Shown piece after piece: positions 1 through 9,088 of a stretch of DNA of 64,000 nucleotides; position 1 is the stretch's first letter, and each line of letters begins with the position of its first letter. The translations under genes were made by a program, and so were the position numbers. The DNA is taken from NCBI GenBank assembly GCA_013416445.1, contig JACCER010000017.1:1-64000 (forward strand), read 5' to 3'. The stretch is from Alcaligenaceae bacterium. GTDB lineage: Bacteria; Pseudomonadota; Gammaproteobacteria; Burkholderiales; Burkholderiaceae_B. The notes beneath the pieces are model-generated. The model was given only the letters and a program-made list of their open reading frames with translations. It had not been told where the DNA came from and did no database searches.

Positions 1-277
1 TAATCACCCCGCCCTGGATTTCGATATGGATAAGAAGATATAGCAGCTTACGGCTTTTGCTGTGCACCCGGACCAGCTTATCGACGTAGCGCCGGCCGTT
101 GCCCCCGCCTCGACGCAAAGCCTGCAGCTCCTTATCAAGGAATACTGGGGGGTGGCGCCAGTCTATTTGCTGATGCAACCACGGGGCCAGTAACTGCAAA
201 AAGCCTTCGAAGTAAAAGCTTAATGCGTCTTTCCAGGGGCTATCGAAGTCGGCGGGCGGAGTAGCGGCTGCGGCCAT
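1..277 (-). CDS. Rpn-family PD-(D/E)XK nuclease/putative transposase, N-terminal part (runs off the window)
   Basis: Reading leftwards from the ATG at 277 there is an open frame of 92 codons that continues past base 1. The protein starts with a DSPWKDAL segment, then a hydrophobic stretch, an FLDKELQAL stretch and a KLLYLLIHIEIQGG segment. This is the pattern of the recombination-promoting nuclease (Rpn) / cytosolic 'putative transposase' family, with the D and ExQ residues expected of a PD-(D/E)XK core. AAGGA lies 10 bases before the ATG at 277; an in-frame ATG at 307 has no such site. The C-terminal end of a relative is found at 48635-49444. Family call fairly sure; the full length cannot be seen. 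Confidence 0.7.
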   Translation of the reverse strand, partial: MAAAATPPADFDSPWKDALSFYFEGFLQLLAPWLHQQIDWRHPPVFLDKELQALRRGGGNGRRYVDKLVRVHSKSRKLLYLLIHIEIQGGVI

Positions 278-439
278 GGGCGGGGCGTCCTTAACAAAGC
301 CAAGCATGAAAGGCTTACTGTAAGGATTGCCTCAAGCAGCGAATAGCTGGAGTGTAAGGGAATGTCTGCTGTGGGAAATACGTACTGTGACGGATGTCAA
401 ATTACGCTTGTGGCTTGTGTGGCGGTAGCGTTGTTTGCC

Positions 440-473
440 AGATTACGCGCCGAGCGGCTAATCCGACCTACGT
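440..473. repeat. REP-like palindrome, copy 1
   Basis: An imperfect palindrome with arms GATTA / TAATC around a GCCG-AG-CGGC core, ending in CCGACCTACG. It overlaps the 3' end of the O-antigen ligase gene. The same arm and ending recur at 54288, 58860 and (in part) 60144. It could form an RNA stem-loop ending the leftward transcript. Confidence 0.55.
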
Positions 474-1766
474 AAAACGTGGCTTGCTTCCATTTTTAGA
501 TAAAACATGGCCCGCCCTCATTTCAGCGTTGCGCATGCACCCCCACAAAATCACCAGTGTCAGTGCAAAGAAAATGATGCCGTTGTTACGCCCCAAAATC
601 ACCTGGCTGATACTGAACATGGCATACGACGCAACCAGCGTTGATCCGCATAGTGCCAGGGCCTTTACCGTGGCATCCGCCGAGCGGATTCTTTTACAGA
701 AAAACCACAGCGGCAGCGCATACATGGCCAACAGCGCCAGCAAGCCAATCACCCCCTGGTAGACCAGGACTTCCAGATAATTGTTGTGGGTATTGGCCAT
801 CTTCAGCATGTAAGGGTCGATTTCCTTATCGGCCACCATGCGTTTGATTTCAGCGTCGTAGTCTTTTTCGCTCCAGCCTAGCCAGGGCCGTTGCGGAATA
901 TTAATAAGCGCCGTACGCCAGATTTCCAGACGGGCCCCTACTGATGACACGGCGTTGTCTTCAAATACATACTTTTCCTGTTTGTACTTGTCGATCTCGG
1001 TAACCGCCAGGTCGTAGCGTTCTTCTACGCCAGTTTCGGGTATGGAATACAGCACGCCAACCGTAATCACCACGGTCAGGACAGCGGCAATGGCGTGTTT
1101 TAGATTGCGTTTGTTCACGAACGCCACAAAAAACAGCAGCAACACAGGGGGCAGGGCCAGCCAACTGCCGCGGCTGCCCGACGCAACCACTGTATAAATA
1201 CTGGCCAAAATGCCAATAGAGAAAGCAATGCGCCAACGTTGGGCATAGGCCGCTTGCGCGCCCGCCCATAGCATGCCGGCCACGCAAAACAGCCCAAACA
1301 CCAGGCCGATGTTGCCAAAGTGGATGATGTTCATGAAGCCCGACGCACGATCATCGCCCAGCCAATGAATTTGCCACGCCGCGACACCATTGGACAACAC
1401 TACACCCACGACCACGCCGGCCCACATGAAAGGCAGGCGCGGAGGGACCGCCAGCAACAAAAACAAAATGGGAATGGCAAATAGCAGCCGGCTGGACTGA
1501 TCCAGCGTTTTGGCGTCGTTATCGTGCAGCAGCATAATAAACAGTGACCACAGGAAAACACCAAGCAGGGAAAAAGCGATGGCCTTGTCTTCTGCAGACA
1601 AGCGCAAGCCGGGGCGCCGTGCAAGAAAATACAGGCTGCCCAACAGCAAAATGACCGCGCCATAGGAGTACCCCGACAGCACAGCGAACATCAGCGCAAA
1701 GTATAAAAATACGCCATAGCTTACTAGCAGAGGCAATGCAGTATGGTTGAAACGAAGGTCGTTCAT
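468..1766 (-). CDS. O-antigen ligase / polymerase family membrane protein (WaaL/Wzy_C type)
   Basis: A protein of 432 aa with about ten hydrophobic segments and a large periplasmic loop in the second half, as in Wzy_C (O-antigen ligase) proteins. Segments such as ASGSRGSWLALP and RPWLGWSEKDYD, followed by a THNNYLEVLVYQG stretch, are typical of the family's conserved loop. These proteins join O-polysaccharide to lipid A-core, or polymerise O-units, at the outer face of the inner membrane. I chose the ATG at 1766 because the upstream extension to 1838 has no ribosome site and the family starts just before its first membrane helix. The gene is divergent from the tolC at 2003. An ABC-type O-antigen locus lies at 21-44 kb, so a ligase role is more likely than polymerase; this is inference. 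Confidence 0.75.
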   Translation of the reverse strand: MNDLRFNHTALPLLVSYGVFLYFALMFAVLSGYSYGAVILLLGSLYFLARRPGLRLSAEDKAIAFSLLGVFLWSLFIMLLHDNDAKTLDQSSRLLFAIPILFLLLAVPPRLPFMWAGVVVGVVLSNGVAAWQIHWLGDDRASGFMNIIHFGNIGLVFGLFCVAGMLWAGAQAAYAQRWRIAFSIGILASIYTVVASGSRGSWLALPPVLLLFFVAFVNKRNLKHAIAAVLTVVITVGVLYSIPETGVEERYDLAVTEIDKYKQEKYVFEDNAVSSVGARLEIWRTALINIPQRPWLGWSEKDYDAEIKRMVADKEIDPYMLKMANTHNNYLEVLVYQGVIGLLALLAMYALPLWFFCKRIRSADATVKALALCGSTLVASYAMFSISQVILGRNNGIIFFALTLVILWGCMRNAEMRAGHVLSKNGSKPRFT

Positions 1767-2002
1767 CGCGGCCTGTTGCAGCAGGTAATAAATTAGGGGT
1801 TTGATTATAGACAAGTAACAAGGCTGGTTGGCATGCAATGCTTACGGGTTGTGTTGCATTGTTAGTGCCACCAGGTGCGTAATTGGCCTAGCTTGTAACG
1901 GGCGACAGAATACGCGCCTATCGACGACCAGAATGTTATTATGATGCGCCCCATCGCGGCCACCTCTATATAGTAAGGCTGCTGGCCAATCACCTTATAC
2001 CC

Positions 2003-3472
2003 ATGCGCACCACAAGGACTACTATTTTGAAGAACAGTGTGCCCAAGCCCAAGCCCGCTGGGTTCAGGCTATGGGCAAGCTTGGCTACGCTGGGCCTGGC
2101 TTGTAGCGCCGCCGTTGCGCAGCCTGTGCAAACCGTCAGCGCAACAGCACCGCTGGCCAACAACGCAGCGCAAGCCATAGACTTGTCGCGGGCTTGGCGC
2201 CTTATGTTGTTGAATGACCATACCTACCAAGCGGCAATCAGCGAACAGGCCGCAGCCCAGACCGAACGCAGCCAGGGCAGGGCGGGCTTGTTGCCTCAGG
2301 TACAGGCGGGTTATTCGCGCAGCAAGATAACGGGCACTTCGTCGCAGCCCAATTTTTTGGGTCGGCGTGTTAGCAGTGATCTGGATTACGATTCCAGCAA
2401 TACCTACGTGCAGTTGCGCCAGCCCTTGCTGAACTACGGCCGCTACGCGTATTACCAGCGTGGCAACGCGCTGGCGCAACAAGGCGTTGCGGTATTTTCC
2501 GTAAAACGCCAGGAAGCCGGGCTGCGGCTGGCCAGCGCCTATTTCAACGTGTTGCTGGCTCACGACGATGTGGTCTTGCGGCAATCGCTGGCGGCTTCAC
2601 TGGAAGGCAGGGCTAAGGCTTTCGAGGCCCAGTACCGGCAAAGCGAAGGAACACGCATCGATGCGCAAGAAACCCGGGCACGCCTGGCTGTGGCGCGCGC
2701 CGACGAAATAGACGCACAAGACTATTTGGTGGTGGCCTCGCGCGAACTGCAAGCGCTGCTAAGCCTGCCTCCGCAGCACATTGCCGCGCTGCGTGCCGAT
2801 TTCCCCTTGCCGCCGTTGATGCCACCCAGCCTGGATGAGTGGCTAAGCCGCGCACGGGTCAATAATGCCAGCGTGCTGGCGGCGCAAGAAGCCGTTAATG
2901 TGGCCGAGGCCGAGGTCGACCAGGCGGCAAGCCGCTACCTGCCCACCATGGACCTGGTCGCCTCTTATGGTAAGGCCAATAGCGAAAACCTGTCTTCACT
3001 AAGCCAAAGAAGCAATTCATTCACGGTAGGCATACAGGTCAACATCCCTATATTTACGGGTGGCTACACTACTGCCAGCGTAGCGCGTGCCCGTCATGAT
3101 CGCTCTCGACTGCAATTCGAACTAAGCGCTGCCCTGGAACGCACCCTGGCCGAGGTCACACGCCAATACACCAATGTAAGCGGCGGTGCCGAACGCATCA
3201 AGGCATTGCAATCGGCCGTCGAGTCGGGTCGCATTAGCCTGGAATCGGCAAATAAAGGCTTTGCACTGGGCGCCTGGAGCAATCTTGATGTGCTTAGGGC
3301 GGAAGACAACCTGTATCAGGCTAAATACGAGCTGGCGAAAGCCAAGCTGGAATACCTGCAGTCCCGCCTTAGCCTGGCTGCCGCTGCCGGCGACCTGAAT
3401 AGTGGGCCTTTTGACGAAATCAACGATATCTATCTAGGATCTGTTATTTCGCTGAATGGTGTAAGTCATTGA
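2003..3472 (+). CDS. TolC-family outer membrane channel, paralogue 1
   Basis: A 489-aa TolC-type outer membrane factor. It has a basic N-terminus, a hydrophobic stretch and an Ala-rich cleavage site near residue 38 (CSAAVA-Q). Then come the two repeated TolC halves, beginning with AWRLMLLNDHTYQAAIS and ending with LEYLQSRLSLAAAAGDLN. TolC forms the outer-membrane and periplasmic tunnel of type I exporters. It sits directly upstream of the S-layer gene and is a paralogue of the TolC at 19886; both share the segment QGRAGLLPQV. The start is uncertain: ATG 2003 has no Shine-Dalgarno, while an in-frame TTG at 2027 is preceded by AAGGA at 2014-2018 and gives a normal signal peptide. It may serve the same secretion system as the second TolC or an older duplicate. 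Confidence 0.85.
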   Translation: MRTTRTTILKNSVPKPKPAGFRLWASLATLGLACSAAVAQPVQTVSATAPLANNAAQAIDLSRAWRLMLLNDHTYQAAISEQAAAQTERSQGRAGLLPQVQAGYSRSKITGTSSQPNFLGRRVSSDLDYDSSNTYVQLRQPLLNYGRYAYYQRGNALAQQGVAVFSVKRQEAGLRLASAYFNVLLAHDDVVLRQSLAASLEGRAKAFEAQYRQSEGTRIDAQETRARLAVARADEIDAQDYLVVASRELQALLSLPPQHIAALRADFPLPPLMPPSLDEWLSRARVNNASVLAAQEAVNVAEAEVDQAASRYLPTMDLVASYGKANSENLSSLSQRSNSFTVGIQVNIPIFTGGYTTASVARARHDRSRLQFELSAALERTLAEVTRQYTNVSGGAERIKALQSAVESGRISLESANKGFALGAWSNLDVLRAEDNLYQAKYELAKAKLEYLQSRLSLAAAAGDLNSGPFDEINDIYLGSVISLNGVSH

Positions 3473-3689
3473 GAGGATTTTATGCTAAATTTTGTAACTA
3501 AAAATAACGCAGACATGCTGTCAAGGACCTAGGTCAAACCCTGGCTAAAATCAGAAAAGTGTCGTAAAGCCGCGTCATTATGTTACAGGGGAGGGGCTAC
3601 GGGTTGTCAAGAGCGTGATTAAACAAGAGAATGCAGGCTAGCAGTAGTGTCGTAGTTGGGCCAATGGTCATGCGGTAAACGCTTGCAAT

Positions 3690-3720
3690 TTGTCGCGATT
3701 TCTGATTTTTATCGTATACT
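3690..3720 (+). promoter_or_regulatory. Candidate promoter for the S-layer gene
   Basis: TTGTCG (3690-3695) and TATACT (3715-3720) are 19 bases apart, 44 bases before the ATG at 3764. The spacer is long, so this is a weak match. The rest of the 290-base gap from 3473 holds no gene; it contains a perfect 10-base palindrome, GACCTAGGTC, at 3526-3535, which could be an operator. A strongly expressed S-layer gene would be expected to have a strong promoter and a long leader here. Confidence 0.35.
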
Positions 3721-3763
3721 ACTGTTGCCCTAGTTTTTTCATCAAATATTTGGAGTGCTGACA

Positions 3764-6307
3764 ATGGCAACCCCTTGGTTCATTAGAGAAGAGTACCTAC
3801 AAAGCAAATTGGCGCAGCTGCAGGCAAGCGGCGATACTTCCTTTGCTAACATCGTTCAAGTCGAAACTGCAATTGAAGCAGCCGGTTTCACTGCATTGAG
3901 CCACTTCGAGGCTTTCGGTTCGGCTGAGCGCACCAGCCCCAACAAATACTTCGAAGCTAACGAATACTTGGCAGCCAAAGCCGCCCAGTTGAACGCTGCT
4001 AAAGAAGGCGGTCGTACCGACTGGACAGCAGACTCCGTCGCTTTGGCCATCAAAGATGCCGGCTTGACTATCTGGGGTCACTTCGAGCAATTCGGCTGGA
4101 AAGAAGGCGTAAACCCTTCGAACAGCTTCGATGTCAGCGATTACCTTGCGTCCAAGCTGGCGCAACTGCAAGCAACCGATCCCGCCGCAGGCTGGACGAC
4201 TGAAACAATGGTAGCTGCTATTGCAGACGCTGGCCTGAGCCCAGTTTCCCACTATTATGGGTATGGTCAAGCTGAAGGCGTCGTTGTAACGCCAGTGCCT
4301 GCAGATGAGCAGGTTGTTCCTGCTACAGGCAAAACTTTCACGCTCACTATCAATCAGGACACCTTTACTGGCACAACTGGCAATGACGTGTTCAATGCTG
4401 GCGCAGCTCAGGATGGTAACGGCAGCCTGATCAATACTTTGCAAAACGTTGACGTGCTTGACGGTGGCACTGGTGTTGATACGCTGAACGTCACGCTGTC
4501 AGAGACTGGTGCTAATGCTGAAGTTACTGCCACGATTAAGAATATTGAAACGATCAACGTGCGCTCGGCGCATAATGATGCTAAGTTGAACTTGTCGGCT
4601 ACTACCGGTGCCCACGATATTAACGTAGTTAACAGCACGGCAGCACTTGAAGTCAATAACATTGGCGCCATCGCCAACCTGGCCGTGAAGAACCAAAATG
4701 CGGCAGTTACCTTCAAGGGCAACACTGCCACCACGTTAAACCTGGGCCTGGATACTGTAGGCACCAAGGCTGCTGCTGGCAACGTGACGCTGGATAACGT
4801 GGCGACAACCCTAAACCTGACCGCTAATAACGCATACGTGACAACAGTTGGTACTGCTGCAGTTACTACACTGAACATTGCAGCCAGTGGTGCTAATGAA
4901 CTGACATTGCCTACAGCAGCTACCGCAGTTACCGTGACTGGCACAGGTTCTTTGAACCTGGCAACCGCTTTCACCACACTCAAGACGCTGGACGCTTCGG
5001 CAAACACTGGCGGTGTAACTGCTACAGTCGACGCTAAAGCATTGACCGTCACCGGCGGCGCCGGTAAAGATAGCATCAGCTTTAGCGACACCATCGCAGT
5101 TAAGGCTAATGTAGATCTTGGCGCAGGCGACGACACGCTAACGATTGCAACAGGCAAGGGGATCACTGCAGGTGCCACGCTTAATGGCGGCGAAGGAACT
5201 GACACACTAGCCATGGATACTGCTGCATATGGATTAGTTTCGGCCTTTAGTGCGGCTAATTTGGGCAAAATCACTGGCTTTGAAGTGCTGCGTATCACCG
5301 ACGTTTTGGCTGATACTACCGCTATCGACGTTTCCAAAATCGCCAGCATTACCAGCTTTGAAACCAGTGGCGTAGCAACTGGTGGGTTGGCTTCTGTGAA
5401 CAACCTGGGTGCTGACACAGCGGTCATCATGAAGGGCGATCTAGAGACCAACAACGGTACGCTGTCAATTGCGATGAAAGACGCCAGCGGCTCTAACGAC
5501 GCAGTGAACCTCACGCTGAACCATGAGGATGATCTGAGCGGCGCAGCAGTAGCCGTGGCCAGCACCATCGACGGTCTAGTCGGTGTTGAAGTTCTGAATG
5601 TTAACGCTACGGCTACCGATACGACACCCTTGACTAAAGGTTCGGTTGAATACACACTGTCCGTCAAGGCTGGTGCTGGAGCAACCTTGACTACCGTTAA
5701 TATCAGCGGCGATCAGAAGCTCGTATTCACAAGCACTGCCGACATGGTGAAACTCTCCACTATTGACGCTTCCGCCAGCGCTGCTGGCGTGACAATCAAT
5801 GCCTCTGCAGCAACTGTCACTGCTCCTGCACTCACCATCACGGGCTCTGCCAAAGCTGACATCATCACCGGCACTAGCAAGGGCGACACCATCACTTTGG
5901 GTGGCGGTAACGATATTGTTGACTACAAGGCAGGCGGTGCTTCTGGTATTGGTACTGGCAAATTCGACACCATTACTGACTTCCAAGCCAACTCTTATGG
6001 CTCCGGCACGAACGGTGCTGCAGGTCTTCACGCTAATGCTGATCAAGCCACGTGGACTGGTGACGTTCTGAAGTTCGCTCACTTTGGTGACGGCTCAGGC
6101 GGAGTTGTTGTTGATGTTTTCAGCTCTGCTGCCGACGCCACGACCTTCCTGCAAACTGCTAAGGCGGCCAATACTGTTGTCGCTGCACTGGATTCCAGCA
6201 CTGGTAACCTATATTTGGATAACACCGGTGACGGCACCGCAGACTACTTCATTCAGTTGACTGGTGTCGCAAACATCGACGCAGCTGCGTTCGTACTCGT
6301 TGCCTAA
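3764..6307 (+). CDS. S-layer / RTX-like secreted surface protein (full-length copy)
   Basis: An 847-aa protein rich in Ala, Thr, Val, Asn and Gly with no cysteine, as in type I-secreted S-layer proteins. Residues 7-176 hold three repeats of about 55 aa, each with a [ED]YL.[AS]K.AQL helix, an AG(F/L)T segment and a HFEAFG-like end. Then comes a long beta-strand-repeat body, with RTX-like calcium motifs (GGAGKDSI, LGAGDDTL, LNGGEGTDTL, LGGGNDIV) in the middle and near residues 690-720. It ends in a hydrophobic AAAFVLVA tail, a typical uncleaved C-terminal type I signal. The ATG at 3764 follows GGAG by 8 bases; the GTG at 3755 overlaps that site and is rejected. The N-terminal repeats are the best candidate for the cell-wall or LPS anchor. 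The exporter at 16.8-21.3 kb is the likely secretion route. Confidence 0.8.
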   Translation: MATPWFIREEYLQSKLAQLQASGDTSFANIVQVETAIEAAGFTALSHFEAFGSAERTSPNKYFEANEYLAAKAAQLNAAKEGGRTDWTADSVALAIKDAGLTIWGHFEQFGWKEGVNPSNSFDVSDYLASKLAQLQATDPAAGWTTETMVAAIADAGLSPVSHYYGYGQAEGVVVTPVPADEQVVPATGKTFTLTINQDTFTGTTGNDVFNAGAAQDGNGSLINTLQNVDVLDGGTGVDTLNVTLSETGANAEVTATIKNIETINVRSAHNDAKLNLSATTGAHDINVVNSTAALEVNNIGAIANLAVKNQNAAVTFKGNTATTLNLGLDTVGTKAAAGNVTLDNVATTLNLTANNAYVTTVGTAAVTTLNIAASGANELTLPTAATAVTVTGTGSLNLATAFTTLKTLDASANTGGVTATVDAKALTVTGGAGKDSISFSDTIAVKANVDLGAGDDTLTIATGKGITAGATLNGGEGTDTLAMDTAAYGLVSAFSAANLGKITGFEVLRITDVLADTTAIDVSKIASITSFETSGVATGGLASVNNLGADTAVIMKGDLETNNGTLSIAMKDASGSNDAVNLTLNHEDDLSGAAVAVASTIDGLVGVEVLNVNATATDTTPLTKGSVEYTLSVKAGAGATLTTVNISGDQKLVFTSTADMVKLSTIDASASAAGVTINASAATVTAPALTITGSAKADIITGTSKGDTITLGGGNDIVDYKAGGASGIGTGKFDTITDFQANSYGSGTNGAAGLHANADQATWTGDVLKFAHFGDGSGGVVVDVFSSAADATTFLQTAKAANTVVAALDSSTGNLYLDNTGDGTADYFIQLTGVANIDAAAFVLVA

Positions 6308-6320
6308 TCGTCTTGGGTAA

Positions 6321-6542
6321 CTAGGTAAAGTTTTCCGTAGTTCCAATTCTGTAACACCCCTCCTCGGGGCCCGGTTCAGTGCCAAAGCGGCGGATTACCA
6401 TCTAACAATGCTAGTTCAACACCGGTTTTTTCTGTAGCGCTGTCAAATGCGGCTGATTTTTGGCCTGCTGAGTCTCAGCATAAATGGAATGGCGACGTTG
6501 CACCAGCACGAAAAGCCTCACAATTTCGATTGTGGGGCTTTT
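6321..6542 (+). repeat. Left arm of an inverted repeat downstream of the two S-layer genes
   Basis: The region just after the full S-layer gene is partly repeated, inverted, after the truncated one. Matching blocks are a perfect 17-mer (CTAGGTAAAGTTTTCCG, 6321-6337 against 9401-9417), AGCGCTGTCAAATG (6436-6449 against 9288-9301), a stretch around the palindrome CTGAGTCTCAG (6468-6478 against 9260-9270), and the terminator hairpins. The spaces between blocks have diverged, so this is an old duplication of gene plus 3' region. Confidence 0.8.
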
Positions 6543-6544
6543 TT
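6511..6544 (+). terminator. Intrinsic terminator of the full-length S-layer gene
   Basis: A 14-base-pair stem (AAAAGCCTCACAAT with its complement, one G-U pair) around a TTCG tetraloop at 6525-6528, ending in a T-run. It lies about 200 bases after the stop codon, inside the repeated 3' region. Confidence 0.85.
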
Positions 6545-6589
6545 GCTTCCTACTATGTAGCGGCGTTCTCAGTCGCTAACTGAACACCT

Positions 6590-6603
6590 GCGCCATAAGG
6601 CAC
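6590..6603 (+). repeat. Second IS66-end-like motif outside the IS
   Basis: GCGCCATAAGGCAC matches 13 of 14 bases of the inner part of the left IS end (GCGCCATAAAGCAC, 6754-6767) in the same orientation, 164 bases away. It may be the stump of an earlier related insertion. The 200 bases between the terminator at 6544 and the IS hold no recognisable gene. Confidence 0.35.
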
Positions 6604-6830
6604 TGTTCCGCTTGGCGCAAAGCAGCCTTTTCGTGTTACTGGGATATCAACATCCATTCTTGAGGTCGCGTCTTGACACTCGCCACCACTGTTTTGACCG
6701 ACCGCCACGCCATATGCGTCGTAATTTCACCAGTGCGTTAATTGGCCGTAAGCGCGCCATAAAGCACAGGGTTGACATTGCCACGGACGTCCCGTCGTTA
6801 TTTTTTCGGTATTTAGCATCCACCGGCGAC

Positions 6831-8351
6831 TCAGCTGTTCAGCGTCTTGAGCTCTTGCGTGGTCATTTTCAAGGGATGCAGATGCCACGGCAGCAGCGCT
6901 TCGTAATCATCCGCGTTCTGGGCACGAGATAGTTCACGCAACACACGACACAGCCAAGTGTAGGGTTCCACGTCATTGGCCCGGGCCGTTTCCACCAATG
7001 AATAGATCACCGCACTGGCATGCGCACCCGACGGCTGATCGCTAAAGAGCCACGATTTTCTTCCGACGACATAGGGACGGATGGCGTTTTCCGCTTGGTG
7101 CGCGGCATGGCGTTGCTCATCGCTGACATGGCGCATGCGTTTCTCAATTGCATACAGCTGACGGATCAGTGCGATGGCATGATCGGCATGGCCGACCCGA
7201 CCCTTGCCTTTGACCCACTGGGCGTCAATGTACTTACGCCGCAGATGCGCCCAGCACGCGAGCAGCGTGACCGAATCACGTCGGCCAATCTCGTTGTAAG
7301 CCGCGTAGCCATCCACCATCAGATAGTCGCCTTGCCATCCCCCCAGCAGACGTTTGGGAACCTCTCGACTTCGACTCGGATCGTAGTCGTAGAGCACCAC
7401 GGGTTTGTCGGGCGCACCCGCCACCTGAACCCACATATAGCTCTTGGACGTGGCCGCCCGGCCTTCTTCCTTGAGCACTTGTACCGTGGTTTCATCCATG
7501 TGCAGCACAGGAGAGTCAAGGGCCACATCGCGTAGCAGATTATGCAACGGTTGCAGCGCTTTAGCCGCCCCGATGACCCAGCGTGCCAGGGTTTGGCGCG
7601 GGATGGTGACGCCCGAGCGCGCCATGATGGTCTCGAACCGGTATAGCGGCAGGCCATCGACATATTTTGTCGTGAGCAACATGGCCAGCAACGAACTGCT
7701 GGCGTTGGTGCGTGGCAGGACTTGCGCCGGCAAGGGCGCGGTCACGGGCGCGACGTCCTTGGAAGGACATGCGTAGCGTTTGCGGATATGACGCAGCACC
7801 CGCACTTGCATCGGAACGATATCCAGCTGTTCGCTGACCTCTTCCCCGATTTGCACCATGGGTGTGCCGCAGGGACACAGGCGTTGCGCTTGCGGGATGT
7901 TGTCGTGCACGATGTCGATACGGGGTAATTCCACAGGCAATGGAGCACGTTTGCTACGGGCCTTGGCTGCGAGGGGCGTGGCCTCGCGCCCTCCCGTGCC
8001 GGCCTCGGGGATGGCGGCCGTGTCATCGGCCTCTGTCGTATCCTGGGCGAGCGCTTCCGCTTCGTCGAACAACCGGCCCTGCGCGGTATCGGCGCTGGGC
8101 CCGAAGTAGCGGCGTCGCTCGGCTTGAAGTTGCTCGTAGAGCTTGAGGATTTCCGCGCGGTGCTCTTCTTTGAGGGCGCGGGTGACTTGTGCGGTGACTT
8201 GAGCCGTAACCTGTGCGGTTACCTGACGAGAAATCTGTTGCGTGAGTTGCGCCAGAAACTGCTGCATGGCCGGATCCGACACGTTGATGCCGTAGGCATC
8301 AGGGTCGATCGCGGACGAAACCGGCAGAGTGAATGGGACGCTTTCAGGCAT
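6831..8351 (-). CDS. tnpC: IS66 family transposase TnpC
   Basis: A 506-aa transposase of normal IS66 length. It has an N-terminal coiled region (QVTAQVTAQVT repeats, then a YEQLQAERRRYFGPSAD leucine-zipper segment) and a zinc-binding-like RLCPCGTPM segment near residue 160. The catalytic domain holds LHMDETTVQVL and MVDGYAAYNE, giving two acidic residues of the DDE triad, and ACWAHLRRKYIDA. The C-terminal IS66_C tail ends in LLPWHLHPL. It starts 21 bases after tnpB. No frameshift is seen, so it is likely functional. Confidence 0.92.
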   Translation of the reverse strand: MPESVPFTLPVSSAIDPDAYGINVSDPAMQQFLAQLTQQISRQVTAQVTAQVTAQVTRALKEEHRAEILKLYEQLQAERRRYFGPSADTAQGRLFDEAEALAQDTTEADDTAAIPEAGTGGREATPLAAKARSKRAPLPVELPRIDIVHDNIPQAQRLCPCGTPMVQIGEEVSEQLDIVPMQVRVLRHIRKRYACPSKDVAPVTAPLPAQVLPRTNASSSLLAMLLTTKYVDGLPLYRFETIMARSGVTIPRQTLARWVIGAAKALQPLHNLLRDVALDSPVLHMDETTVQVLKEEGRAATSKSYMWVQVAGAPDKPVVLYDYDPSRSREVPKRLLGGWQGDYLMVDGYAAYNEIGRRDSVTLLACWAHLRRKYIDAQWVKGKGRVGHADHAIALIRQLYAIEKRMRHVSDEQRHAAHQAENAIRPYVVGRKSWLFSDQPSGAHASAVIYSLVETARANDVEPYTWLCRVLRELSRAQNADDYEALLPWHLHPLKMTTQELKTLNS

Positions 8352-8372
8352 CCCGCATTATACCGCATTACT

Positions 8373-8729
8373 CTATGTAACTGACTGATAAATCAAGGTT
8401 TTATGCGGTTTATTTGCCCAAAAATCGAAGCCTTCCAGCAGCCATTCCAGCTCTTGCAGCGTGAGGCTGACGGTGGCCGCCTCTTGGGTCTGGGGCCAGG
8501 CAAAGCGCTGCTTTTCCAAGCGCTTTTGCCACAGGCAGAAGCCGTTGCGATGCCAGTACAAGATCTTCATCTTCGTGCGGTAGCGGTTAATGAAGACATA
8601 CACCGCATCGGCAAACGGGCTCATGGCCAACTCATTCTCCACCAGCGCCGCCAGGCCGTCGATTTGCTTGCGAAAATCCACCGGAACGCGGCACAAAAAC
8701 ACTTCACTGACACGACTGCCCGGATGCAT
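8373..8729 (-). CDS. tnpB: IS66 family accessory protein TnpB
   Basis: A 118-aa protein of the IS66 Orf2 family, recognised by VPVDFRKQIDGLAALVE, VYVFINRYRTKMKILYWHRNG and WPQTQEAATVSLTLQELEWLL (each fits the family consensus). It is required with TnpA for transposition; its biochemical role is not known. The start is taken as the ATG at 8729, which overlaps the tnpA stop by one base (TGATG), rather than the in-frame upstream codon at 8774 inside tnpA. Confidence 0.9.
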   Translation of the reverse strand: MHPGSRVSEVFLCRVPVDFRKQIDGLAALVENELAMSPFADAVYVFINRYRTKMKILYWHRNGFCLWQKRLEKQRFAWPQTQEAATVSLTLQELEWLLEGFDFWANKPHKTLIYQSVT

Positions 8730-9088
8730 CAGCGCACCTGGAAATTTAAGGCCTGACTCAGTTGGGCCAGCCACTGAGGCGCAGGCAACTCAGAGAGCTC
8801 CAGACGAAGGCCCGAACCGAGTGTGACACAACAGGCCATGCTCAGGCTCATCTCGCAAACCGCGTTTTTGATCTGTACCGGCATGAACAGCTTACGGCCG
8901 CACCCTTTGTCCTGAGGTAGCGCAGTCAGCGGATGCGGTCCGTGCTGCTGCACCTTGATACGACGGCGCCAGTAGTACAGCGCCGACACCGACAGCGATT
9001 CGCGCCGTGCATACGCCTTGGTTTCAATACCCTCATCGGCAATGGCTGCCAGGTGCGCAGCCCAATACTCATATCCCTTGTTGCTCAT
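8729..9088 (-). CDS. tnpA: IS66 family accessory protein TnpA (helix-turn-helix)
   Basis: A 119-aa protein with an N-terminal helix-turn-helix of IS3/IS66 type (WAAHLAAIADEGIETKAYAR followed by VSALYYWRRRIK), likely binding the IS ends. It is the first gene of the three-gene IS operon and begins 85 bases inside the element. Its stop overlaps the tnpB start, suggesting translational coupling. Confidence 0.85.
   Translation of the reverse strand: MSNKGYEYWAAHLAAIADEGIETKAYARRESLSVSALYYWRRRIKVQQHGPHPLTALPQDKGCGRKLFMPVQIKNAVCEMSLSMACCVTLGSGLRLELSELPAPQWLAQLSQALNFQVR

Noticed and set aside
3755-3763. Earlier GTG start for the S-layer protein
   Set aside because: It overlaps the Shine-Dalgarno GGAG that serves the ATG at 3764.
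4408-5667. Long minus-strand frame (419 codons) opposite the S-layer gene
   Set aside because: Ala/Val/Ser-rich product of the repeated composition on the coding strand; no ribosome site or family resemblance.
7020-7535. Plus-strand frame inside the IS66 tnpC gene
   Set aside because: Antisense to an intact transposase with clear motifs.
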